In this document: one piece after another, positions 54,728-62,356 of the stretch
Layout of the letters: every line of letters starts with the position of its first letter
How positions within the stretch are numbered: the first letter of the stretch is position 1
Assembly (NCBI RefSeq): GCF_016651105.1
Contig: NZ_JAEKEL010000002.1
Coordinates: 578,501-642,500 of the forward strand
Direction of reading: 5' to 3'
DNA from: Pseudomonas sp. TH15
GTDB lineage: Bacteria > Pseudomonadota > Gammaproteobacteria > Pseudomonadales > Pseudomonadaceae
DNA length: 64,000 nucleotides
Position numbers and translations under genes: made by a program
The notes under the pieces: generated by a model
The model's database searches: none
What the model was told of the DNA's origin: nothing
What the model saw: the letters and a program-made list of their open reading frames with translations, nothing else

Positions 54728-56155
54728 ATGCCGTCGTTGTTTCTTCGCTTGTGCACCTTGTTCATGGCCCTGGGCCTGAGTGCCTGCGATGACGCCCCGC
54801 GTTTTACCAAGGCCGAGCCCGGTGAAGCCCGGTCCGGTGGGAGTGCAACGGTGCGCAAGACCGATCAGAATTCATTTTCCCTGCCCTCCGCCAATCTGCC
54901 GCCGTCACGGCGCGTGGATTTCAGCGTCGGCAACAGTTTTTTCCGCAGCCCCTGGGTGATCGCTCCGTCGACCACCACCGCCCGGGATGGCCTCGGGCCG
55001 TTGTTCAACACCAATGCCTGCCAGGGTTGCCACATCAAGGACGGTCGCGGCCATCCGCCGACACCTGATTCGCCGAATGCAGTGTCGATGCTGGTGCGCC
55101 TGTCGATTCCCAATGCACCGGCCTACGCCAAGGTCATCGAGCAACTGGGCGTGGTCCCGGAGCCCGTCTACGGCGGCCAGCTCCAGGACATGTCCGTGCC
55201 CGGCGTCGCACCGGAAGGCAAGGTACGTGTCGATTACACGCCCGTACCCGTGCGCTTCAAGGACGGCACCGAAATCGAGTTGCGCAAACCGAGCCTGAAC
55301 ATCACGCAACTGGGCTACGGCCCGATGCACCCCGACACCCGATTCTCGGCACGCGTGGCACCGCCAATGATTGGCTTGGGTTTGCTCGAAGCGATTCCCG
55401 AAGAAGCCATCCTGGCCAACGCCGCCGCTCAGGCAAAAGACAACAACGGCATCGCCGGGCGCCCGAACCAGGTGTGGGATGACGCCCTACACAAAACCGT
55501 CCTCGGCCGATTTGGCTGGAAGGCTGGGCAACCGAACCTCAATCAACAAAATGTTCACGCCTTCTCGGGTGATATGGGCCTGACCACCAGCCTGCGCCCG
55601 TTCGATGACTGCACCGACGCACAAACCGCCTGCAAGCAAGCGCCCAACGGCGGTGGCCCGGATAGCGAGCCGGAAGTCAGCGACAACATTCTGCGACTGG
55701 TGCTGTTCTACAGCCGAAACCTCGCCGTCCCGGCCCGCCGCGATGTCAGCGCGCCGCAAGTGCTGGCCGGCAAAAATCTGTTTTTCCAGGCCGGCTGCCA
55801 GTCCTGTCACACCCCGAAATACACCACTGCCGCCAATGCCGCAGAGCCTGAACTGGCCAATCAAGTGATTCGCCCCTACAGCGATCTGCTGCTGCATGAC
55901 ATGGGCGACGGCCTGGCCGACCACCGCACCGAATTCAAGGCCAGTGGCCGCGACTGGCGCACCCCGCCGTTGTGGGGCATTGGCCTGACGCAAGCGGTCA
56001 GTGGCCACACCCAGTTCTTGCATGACGGCCGCGCCCGCAACCTGCTCGAGGCCGTGCTCTGGCATGGCGGCGAAGCGAGCGCGGCGCAGCAACAGGTTTT
56101 GTCTTTCAATGCCGAGCAGCGCGCTGCGTTGCTGGCGTTTTTGAATTCTCTTTAA
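54728..56155 (+). CDS. Di-heme oxidoreductase lipoprotein (thiol-oxidoreductase-like)
   Basis: A 475-residue periplasmic lipoprotein of the DUF1111/di-heme family: lipobox GLSAC, then two c-type heme sites, CQGCH (in FNTNACQGCHIKDGRGHPP) and CQSCH (in FQAGCQSCHTPKY). The axial and structural segment QFLHDGRARNLLEAVLWHGGEA near the C-terminus is diagnostic. The start is ATG 54728 with AGGAAG upstream. The second imelysin gene begins 30 bases later, so they are likely co-transcribed. Probably an electron-transfer partner in iron handling, by context only. Confidence 0.9.
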   Translation: MPSLFLRLCTLFMALGLSACDDAPRFTKAEPGEARSGGSATVRKTDQNSFSLPSANLPPSRRVDFSVGNSFFRSPWVIAPSTTTARDGLGPLFNTNACQGCHIKDGRGHPPTPDSPNAVSMLVRLSIPNAPAYAKVIEQLGVVPEPVYGGQLQDMSVPGVAPEGKVRVDYTPVPVRFKDGTEIELRKPSLNITQLGYGPMHPDTRFSARVAPPMIGLGLLEAIPEEAILANAAAQAKDNNGIAGRPNQVWDDALHKTVLGRFGWKAGQPNLNQQNVHAFSGDMGLTTSLRPFDDCTDAQTACKQAPNGGGPDSEPEVSDNILRLVLFYSRNLAVPARRDVSAPQVLAGKNLFFQAGCQSCHTPKYTTAANAAEPELANQVIRPYSDLLLHDMGDGLADHRTEFKASGRDWRTPPLWGIGLTQAVSGHTQFLHDGRARNLLEAVLWHGGEASAAQQQVLSFNAEQRAALLAFLNSL

Positions 56156-56184
56156 ACACCTTATAAAAGAATCGGGAGCCCGAC

Positions 56185-57249
56185 ATGTTCCGTCCCAAAT
56201 TGTTGTTCACCAGCCTTGCAGCGCTCGCCTTGGGCGCCTGTTCGCCGCAGGACCCGCAAGCGGTTACGTCGGCGGCCATCGCCAAGCAAGTGATCCTGCC
56301 GACCTACAGCCGCTGGGTTGAAGCCGACCGCCAACTGGCCGTCAGCGCCCTGGCCTTCTGCGAAGGCAAGGAAAACCTCGACACCGCCCGTGCCGATTTC
56401 CTGCATGCACAAAAAGCCTGGGCCGAGCTGCAACCGTTGTTGATCGGGCCGCTGGCCGAGGGCAACCGTTCGTGGCAGGTGCAATTCTGGCCGGACAAGA
56501 AAAACCTGGTCGGCCGTCAGGTCGAGCAATTGGTCACCGCCCAGCCGCAGATCGATGCCGCTGCGTTGGCTAAATCGAGCGTGGTGGTCCAGGGCCTGTC
56601 GGCCTACGAATACATCCTGTTCGACAGCAAAATCGACATGGCCGACGCCACCCAGAAAGCCAAGTACTGCCCGCTGCTGACCGCCATCGGCGAACGTCAG
56701 AAGCAACTGGCCGAAGAGATCCTGTCGCGCTGGAACACCACCGACGGCATGCTCGCGCAAATGAGCAAGTTCCCGAACCAGCGCTACGCCGACTCCCACG
56801 AAGCGATCGCCGATCTGCTGCGCGTGCAGGTCACGGCGCTGGACACCCTGAAGAAAAAACTCGGCACGCCGATGGGTCGTCAGACCAAAGGCATTCCGCA
56901 GCCATTCCAGGCCGATGCCTGGCGCAGCCAGTCGTCGCTGCAAGGGCTGGAAGCCAGCCTCGCGGCGGCGAAAACCGTCTGGGTCGGCGTCGACAACAAA
57001 GGCCTGCGCGGCCTGTTGCCGAGCGAGCAGAAACCGTTGGCCGACAAGATCGACGCTGCCTATGCCGCCTCGCTCAAACTGTTCGCCAGCAACCAGCGCT
57101 CGCTGACCGAAATGCTCAACGACGATGCCGGTCGCCAACAACTCAACGATCTCTACGACAGCCTCAACGTCGTCCATCGCCTGCACGAAGGCGAACTGGC
57201 CAAGGCGCTGGGCATTCAACTGGGCTTCAACGCCAACGACGGTGACTGA
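56185..57249 (+). CDS. Second imelysin-family lipoprotein, GxHxxE motif altered
   Basis: A 354-residue lipoprotein (lipobox ALGAC) of imelysin fold, with TYSRWVEADRQLAVSALAFC at the start. The position of GxHxxE reads GLSAYEYILF: Gly and Glu remain, the His is Ser, so it is probably not a metal-dependent peptidase. GRQTKGIPQPFQADAWRSQS and LEASLAAAKTVW are typical of this subgroup (PA4372-like). GGGAG precedes the ATG at 56185. Its stop overlaps the next ATG (TGATG). Role likely tied to iron with the flanking genes. Confidence 0.88.
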   Translation: MFRPKLLFTSLAALALGACSPQDPQAVTSAAIAKQVILPTYSRWVEADRQLAVSALAFCEGKENLDTARADFLHAQKAWAELQPLLIGPLAEGNRSWQVQFWPDKKNLVGRQVEQLVTAQPQIDAAALAKSSVVVQGLSAYEYILFDSKIDMADATQKAKYCPLLTAIGERQKQLAEEILSRWNTTDGMLAQMSKFPNQRYADSHEAIADLLRVQVTALDTLKKKLGTPMGRQTKGIPQPFQADAWRSQSSLQGLEASLAAAKTVWVGVDNKGLRGLLPSEQKPLADKIDAAYAASLKLFASNQRSLTEMLNDDAGRQQLNDLYDSLNVVHRLHEGELAKALGIQLGFNANDGD

Positions 57250-58370
57250 TGAGGGCGAGTGCCATGCTGCGACGTCAGGCTCTGACTTTAGGTAGTTTGC
57301 TGCTGGGAGCAGTGACACTGGGCGGCTGGACGCTGTTCAAGCAAAAGGACAAGAGCCCGCTGCTGCTGTCGGCACGGGACGATACCGACGGCAAGCATTA
57401 CGCCGTCGGTTATCGGCTGGACGGCACCCGGGTGTTCGCCACCCAGGTCGGCCAGCGCTGCCACGACATCATCAATCACCCGACGCTGCCGGTGGCGCTG
57501 TTTGTCGCTCGTCGTCCGGGCACCGAGAGTTATCTGGTTGACCTGCGCGACGGCACGCTGCTGCAAACCGTGACCTCGCAGCCGAACCGGCATTTCTACG
57601 GGCACGCGGTGATTCACAAGGATGGCGAGTGGCTGTACGCCACCGAGAACGACACCCGCGATCCGGGTCGCGGTTTGCTGGGTGTGTATAAGTTCGAAGG
57701 TGAGCGACTTATCCACAGCGGCGAAATCCCCACCCACGGTGTCGGCCCGCATCAGGTGTCGTGGATGCCCGACGGCGAAACCCTGGTGGTGGCCAACGGC
57801 GGGATTCGTACCGAGGCCGAAAGCCGGGTCGAGATGAACCTCAACGCCATGGAACCGAGCCTGGTACTGATGCAACGCGATGGTAGGTTGTTGAGCAAGG
57901 AAACCCTCGCCCAACAGATGAACAGCGTGCGCCACTTGGGGATTGCCAGCGACGGCACCATCGTCGCCGGCCAGCAATTCATGGGGCCGTCCCACGAGTC
58001 GTCGGAGCTGTTGGCGATCAAGCGTCCGGGCCAGCCGTTCGTGGCGTTCCCGGTGCCGGAGCATCAGTTGCAGGCCATGGGGCATTACACCGCCAGCGTC
58101 GCGGTGCACAGCGAGTTGCGGCTGGTCGCGCTGACCGCGCCCCGGGGCAACAGGTTTTTTATCTGGGACCTGGACAGCGGCGAAGTGCGCCTGGATGCGC
58201 CACTGCCGGATTGCGCCGGGGTCGGTGCGGTGGCCGATGGGTTTGTCGTGACGTCGGGTCAGGGCCGCTGCCGGTTCTACGATTGTCGCCAGACCGATCT
58301 GGTCGCGCAACCGCTGGAACTGCCGGCGGGGCTCTGGGATAACCACCTTCACCTGATGGCGATCTTTTGA
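57249..58370 (+). CDS. DUF1513 protein with Tat-type signal, beta-propeller-like
   Basis: A 373-residue exported protein. The N-terminal RRQALTLGSLLLGAVTLGG resembles a twin-arginine signal, implying export after folding. The rest is a seven-bladed-propeller-like repeat of strands (GKHYAVGYRLDGTRVFATQ; HFYGHAVIHKDGEWLYATEN; GVGPHQVSWMPDGETLVVAN; MGHYTASVAVHSELRLVALTA). The ATG at 57249 overlaps the upstream stop by one base; ATG 57264 is an alternative. Last gene of the imelysin cluster; a terminator follows. Function unknown. Confidence 0.85.
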   Translation: MRASAMLRRQALTLGSLLLGAVTLGGWTLFKQKDKSPLLLSARDDTDGKHYAVGYRLDGTRVFATQVGQRCHDIINHPTLPVALFVARRPGTESYLVDLRDGTLLQTVTSQPNRHFYGHAVIHKDGEWLYATENDTRDPGRGLLGVYKFEGERLIHSGEIPTHGVGPHQVSWMPDGETLVVANGGIRTEAESRVEMNLNAMEPSLVLMQRDGRLLSKETLAQQMNSVRHLGIASDGTIVAGQQFMGPSHESSELLAIKRPGQPFVAFPVPEHQLQAMGHYTASVAVHSELRLVALTAPRGNRFFIWDLDSGEVRLDAPLPDCAGVGAVADGFVVTSGQGRCRFYDCRQTDLVAQPLELPAGLWDNHLHLMAIF

Positions 58371-58374
58371 TGTC

Positions 58375-58407
58375 AAAAAAAAGGCCTCGCATCTGCGAGG
58401 CCTTTTA
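58375..58407. terminator. Bidirectional terminator between DUF1513 and a convergent small gene
   Basis: AAAAAGGCCTCGC and GCGAGGCCTTTTA form a stem over ATCT, with A and T tracts on opposite sides, serving both strands. Confidence 0.9.
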
Positions 58408-58424
58408 TTTGGGCTTTAGTGTAT

Positions 58425-58652
58425 TCAACTCTGCGGCCTCAATCCCTGGGACATCCCGAACATGAACAGCAACAAATCATGGTCAGGTTGGGATGCCACG
58501 GCTGCTTTCACAACCCGTGGCAACGGGCAATGAGCGCCTTCGCTCATTGCGCTGAGGACTTGCGTGCGGGGCTGCTCCCAGGCCGCCACCGCCAATGAAG
58601 CAACTGCCAAGGCTCCAACCAGGAACAAACCTCGTGCAATTTCGAGTTTCAT
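58425..58652 (-). CDS. Small exported hypothetical protein, 75 aa
   Basis: MKLEIARGLFLVGALAVASL with VAAWEQPRT suggests a signal peptide cleaved near residue 24, leaving about 50 residues with one Cys (EGAHCPLPRVV) and DHDLLLFMFGMSQGLRPQS. AAAGG lies upstream of the ATG at 58652. It follows inaA by two bases on the same strand, so it is probably the last gene of that unit. No family recognised. Confidence 0.65.
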   Translation of the reverse strand: MKLEIARGLFLVGALAVASLAVAAWEQPRTQVLSAMSEGAHCPLPRVVKAAVASQPDHDLLLFMFGMSQGLRPQS

Positions 58653-58654
58653 CG

Positions 58655-59368
58655 CTATAAACCTTTGATAGAGCTGCCAAACGCCTTGTCATAAAAGTAG
58701 ACCAGATTCTTCCAGTCTGTATCACTGAACGACGAGTGGCGACGCAATTGCTTCAGGTCATGGGCGGCGGCGCGCTGGGCGGTCAAGCGCTGCCGGCACT
58801 TCTCAAGATCGATCAAGGCCACTTCAACGGTCGCCGCGTCACCTTCGCCGGTCACCCGCACAAATACGTGCTTGATGTAGATGCAACTGTGCTGCCAGCG
58901 CCCCTTGTGCATGCGGGCCAGGTTCTCGGCCAGCTCCTTGAGGACACGCTCGTGCACCGCCTCGCCATGCCGCTCGCGACCGCCACCGGCGTACCAGTGT
59001 TCGATTTCCTCGAAGCCGTCCAAGGACTTGGTGACCAGCAAGGCACGCCATTTGTGCACCGGGTCACGCTGGGCGCCGCAGAACACCATTTCCGGTACCC
59101 GCACACCCAGCGAAGACAGACCGATCAACGCATCACGCTCGCGCAATACCGTTGGTCGACCGAAGGGGTGCAACCAACTGCGATAGATATGCCCGGTCTG
59201 ACGCTTTACATACAGCAGCTGTCCGCTACTGCCCATGACGCGCTGCACACCACTTTCCCCACCGCGACGGACGTTGGGTTCTTCTACCCACTCACCGCGC
59301 TGATTCCAGAAATAGTCGAAGCGGTCCTGGGGAGCGACTTCCGTTTCTGCTGCACATTGAACTGCCAT
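58655..59368 (-). CDS. inaA: InaA-family lipopolysaccharide kinase-like protein
   Basis: A 237-residue protein-kinase-like fold of the InaA/WaaP group: LYVKRQTGHIYRSWLHPFGRP with the ATP Lys, LARMHKGRWQHSCIYIKHVF with the catalytic loop His-x-Ser/Cys-x-Tyr-x-Lys, and VALIDLEKCRQ with the metal-binding Asp. Such proteins phosphorylate LPS core or act in envelope stress. The start is ATG 59368 with AGAGG upstream. It follows the methyltransferase by four bases. In P. putida this pair is under ColR control, as I recall. Confidence 0.88.
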   Translation of the reverse strand: MAVQCAAETEVAPQDRFDYFWNQRGEWVEEPNVRRGGESGVQRVMGSSGQLLYVKRQTGHIYRSWLHPFGRPTVLRERDALIGLSSLGVRVPEMVFCGAQRDPVHKWRALLVTKSLDGFEEIEHWYAGGGRERHGEAVHERVLKELAENLARMHKGRWQHSCIYIKHVFVRVTGEGDAATVEVALIDLEKCRQRLTAQRAAAHDLKQLRRHSSFSDTDWKNLVYFYDKAFGSSIKGL

Positions 59369-59372
59369 CCTG

Positions 59373-60041
59373 TTACCTCTTGCGTAATACGTAAACCCGC
59401 CACATGGCATAGAGCGGTAAAAAGTCCAGTTGTTCCTGAATGCGGAAACCCGCTTGTTCGAATTCCTTTTCTACCGTGGCGGCCGGTAGCACAAACCGGT
59501 TTTGGTAACCTTCCTGCCCGCGCGCTTTCTCGGCGCGCTTGCGTTTCCAGGCCTTGAAGTTGCCGTCTACCCACAGCGAAATGATCACGCTGTCACGGGT
59601 GACACGCTCGAACTCGCGCAAAATGGCCAGTCGATGCTCGGCTTCCCCGATGTGATGGAGCAAACGCATGCAGAAAATGCTGTCTACGGCGTTATCGGGC
59701 AAGGCAATGTCGAAGGCTGAAGTGTGCAAGGGTTGTACCCGCTTTACCACTTCGGCTGGTTGCGACTGGGTCGCAATTTTCAACATTGATTCGGAGTTGT
59801 CAGCCCCGATGATCACGCGGTTGTGTTTTTCTGCCAGCAACGGCCAGAAACGCCCGGCACCGGACGGTAAATCGAGGACCAGCCCAGGTTCACCGGCCAG
59901 GGTCAGCGCCTTGCGGGCCAATTGCTCGTCACGCCAGTGGGACAATCGGCGACCGAGGCCTTCCTTATGCTTGCGCAAGTATTTCTGCGCATGCTGATCG
60001 TCGTACTTTTCGGAAAAATCCAGTTTGATCGGGCCGGCCAT
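59373..60041 (-). CDS. Class I SAM-dependent methyltransferase
   Basis: A 222-residue methyltransferase: motif I LVLDLPSGAGRFWPLLAE, motif II IIGADNSESMLKIA, and motif IV NAVDSIFCMRLLHHIGE. A C-terminal hydrophobic helix (FLPLYAMWRVYVLRK) suggests membrane association. AGGAG precedes the ATG at 60041. Together with inaA and colRS it matches PA4379-like genes, suggested to act on lipid or LPS substrates. Upstream carries three repeats of TTTT(A)CAC on the coding strand, possible ColR-related sites. Confidence 0.86.
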   Translation of the reverse strand: MAGPIKLDFSEKYDDQHAQKYLRKHKEGLGRRLSHWRDEQLARKALTLAGEPGLVLDLPSGAGRFWPLLAEKHNRVIIGADNSESMLKIATQSQPAEVVKRVQPLHTSAFDIALPDNAVDSIFCMRLLHHIGEAEHRLAILREFERVTRDSVIISLWVDGNFKAWKRKRAEKARGQEGYQNRFVLPAATVEKEFEQAGFRIQEQLDFLPLYAMWRVYVLRKR

Positions 60042-60206
60042 TATCAAAGTCTCCTGAGCTGCTGATGACAACCACATTAGGTAGCGTCGTGTCAGCTTCA
60101 GGTCATGACTTTGTGAAAACTTCGTTGTGTAAAAGGGCGAAGTATTTCAGGGTTTTACAGGGTGTAAAACGGTAGCGCGGGGCCAGCATTGTTGGGCCTG
60201 TTATGC

Positions 60207-61481
60207 TCAGGGCTGACTCAACTCGACCTCAAAGCGACAACCATTAGGCTCCATGGTGGTCAGGCTAACGGTCCAACCCTGATTTTCACAAATCCGCTGC
60301 ACCAGCGACAGACCCAGGCCCAGGCCTTCGCCGCGTTTTTCGCTGCCCCGCACGAAGGGCTCAAACATTGCCTCGCGCTTCTCTTCCGGAATCCCGACGC
60401 CACTGTCCTCGACCCGAAACCCGCGGGCCGTGAGGGTTAGACGAATGAACCCGCGCTCGGTGTAGTGCAGCGCATTGCGCAACAGGTTACCCATCACCGC
60501 ATGCAACAGGGTGGCGTTGTAGCCGGTACCAGGCGGATTGCCCGGTTCGAAATTCAGTATCAGGCCCTTGGACTCGATCGGTTCTCGCCAAAGACCCAGC
60601 AGCCCTTCGGCGACCTGACTGACGGTTTGCTGTGGCGACATGCTGGCGTCTTCACGCTGGGCGCGAGCGAGCATCAGGAAGGTCTGCACCAGTTCGCGCA
60701 TTTCCTCACAGGCCCGGGCGATTCGCTCGACCTGGGCGCGCCCGCGCTGGTCGATGCCGGGGTTCTCCAGTAGCAGTTCACAGGAACTGGCCAGTACCAT
60801 CAGTGGCGTGCGCAATTCATGGCTCACGTCACTGGTGAACAAGCGTTCACGGGTCAAGGCCTGGCGCAGGCGACCCAACGTGGCGTCGAAGGCCACCGCC
60901 AGTTCACCCACTTCATCGGCGGCGTAGTCCGGCGCCAGTGGTGGCGCCAAACCCAGCAACTGATCGCGGTGGCGCACCTGACGGGCCAGCCGCACCACAG
61001 GCGCCATGACTTTGCGCGCCAGGATCCAGCCGAGAAATACCGCCAGCGCCAGGCTCAGCACGAAGCCCACCAGCACCACGGCAAACAGCACTCGCTCACG
61101 TTCTTCGAAATCACTCTGGTCCTGCAACAGCACGTAACGCCGACCGTCGACGATCTCGACCATCGCGTGATACGACAGGTGTTCGCGAAAGACTTCGTGA
61201 AAACCGGAGTCCAGGTGACGCAGATCTTTGGGTAACTCGAAGTCGCCTTTGCCACCACTGAAATAGAACAGTTGGTCAGGCTCCGGGCGGTGACTCCAGT
61301 CCGAGACACTGTCCATCAGCAATAGGCGCTGCAAATCGCCACCCAGCCCTGCCGAAATCAGCTTCTCTTCCACCAGGTGCACGGTCGCCACGATGCCCAT
61401 GGCGAAGGCCCCGGCCACCAATGCACTCATCAGCGCAAAGGCAATGATGATCCGTTGAGCAAGGCTCTGCTTAAACTCCAT
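60207..61481 (-). CDS. colS: Sensor histidine kinase ColS
   Basis: A 424-residue membrane kinase: helix 1 (about 10-32), a periplasmic domain of about 95 residues, helix 2 (about 131-150), HAMP, H-box SHELRTPLMVLAS, and ATPase motifs VEDSGVGIPEE and RGEGLGLGLSLV. In the sensor domain His35, Glu38, Asp57, Glu96, His105 and the E126-ExR-E129 pair sit at the very positions reported for iron/zinc sensing by P. putida ColS. The start is ATG 61481, overlapping colR by 11 bases. High confidence from these residues and from the neighbours. Confidence 0.93.
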   Translation of the reverse strand: MEFKQSLAQRIIIAFALMSALVAGAFAMGIVATVHLVEEKLISAGLGGDLQRLLLMDSVSDWSHRPEPDQLFYFSGGKGDFELPKDLRHLDSGFHEVFREHLSYHAMVEIVDGRRYVLLQDQSDFEERERVLFAVVLVGFVLSLALAVFLGWILARKVMAPVVRLARQVRHRDQLLGLAPPLAPDYAADEVGELAVAFDATLGRLRQALTRERLFTSDVSHELRTPLMVLASSCELLLENPGIDQRGRAQVERIARACEEMRELVQTFLMLARAQREDASMSPQQTVSQVAEGLLGLWREPIESKGLILNFEPGNPPGTGYNATLLHAVMGNLLRNALHYTERGFIRLTLTARGFRVEDSGVGIPEEKREAMFEPFVRGSEKRGEGLGLGLSLVQRICENQGWTVSLTTMEPNGCRFEVELSQP

Positions 61482-62154
61482 CTCGGCCCTCGGCCAAGCG
61501 ATACCCCACACCGTGCACGGTTTGCAGCAGTGGCTTGGCAAAAGGCTTGTCGATCACCTGGCGCAGTTGGTGAACGTGGCTGCGCAGGCTGTCGCTGTCT
61601 GGGCAATCATCGCCCCACAGGGCTTCTTCGAGGATTTCGCGACGCAATACGTGAGGGCTTTTCTGCATCAGCACCGCGAGCAATTTGAGGCCGACCGGGT
61701 TGAGCTTCAGCAGGCGGCCTTCACGGGTCACTTCCAGGGTATCGAGGTCGTAGCTCAGGTCGCCGACCTGCAGCGAACGGCGACCACCGCCCTGGGTACG
61801 ACGCATGACCGCTTCGATGCGCGCGGCCAGTTCGGACAAAGCGAACGGCTTGATAAGGTAGTCGTCGGCACCGGACTTGAAGCCTTGCAGGCGGTCATCC
61901 AGTTGATCCCGGGCGGTGAGCATGATCACCGGCGTGTCGCGGCGGGCGTCTTCTCGCAGACGCTTGCACAAGGTGTAGCCGTCAATGCCGGGCAGCATGA
62001 TGTCGAGCACGATCAAGTCGTAATGCTCGGTGGCCGCCAGGTGCAGCCCCGACAAGCCGTCCTGCGCGCAATCCACGGTGTAGCCCTTGAGCCCCAGGTA
62101 ATCAGCCAGATTGGCCAGGATATCGCGGTTGTCTTCAACCAATAGAATTCGCAT
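61471..62154 (-). CDS. colR: OmpR-family response regulator ColR
   Basis: A 227-residue regulator: receiver with acidic pocket VEDN, phosphorylation site Asp51 (LIVLDIMLPG), Lys about 101 (LIKPF), and a C-terminal winged helix with SLRSHVHQLRQVIDKPF and TVHGVGYRLAEG. Overlaps colS. ColRS maintains membrane integrity under excess iron or zinc and controls LPS-modifying genes. It diverges from the LTA-synthase-type gene. Confidence 0.93.
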   Translation of the reverse strand: MRILLVEDNRDILANLADYLGLKGYTVDCAQDGLSGLHLAATEHYDLIVLDIMLPGIDGYTLCKRLREDARRDTPVIMLTARDQLDDRLQGFKSGADDYLIKPFALSELAARIEAVMRRTQGGGRRSLQVGDLSYDLDTLEVTREGRLLKLNPVGLKLLAVLMQKSPHVLRREILEEALWGDDCPDSDSLRSHVHQLRQVIDKPFAKPLLQTVHGVGYRLAEGRDGV

Positions 62155-62356
62155 GGGGCATTCCTCCGTACACAGTAACAGCCGTCATGGCCCGCGCAGC
62201 TTAAGGCCTGAAGTGACTCAGGGCTAGGCTGAAAACCGTTGAAATCGACGCTCTCAACCAAATTTGAGGGTTAACAAGATTTTCACTATCGGTTCACAAC
62301 CTGACTACAGTCACCACGCAACACTCTCGCGCCATTAGATATAAGGAATAAAAACA

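Noticed and set aside
62260..62340. ColR box before the LTA-synthase-type gene (ATTTTCAC and GGTTCAC)
   Set aside because: The match to the ColR consensus as I recall it is poor at the upstream half, so it is not annotated.
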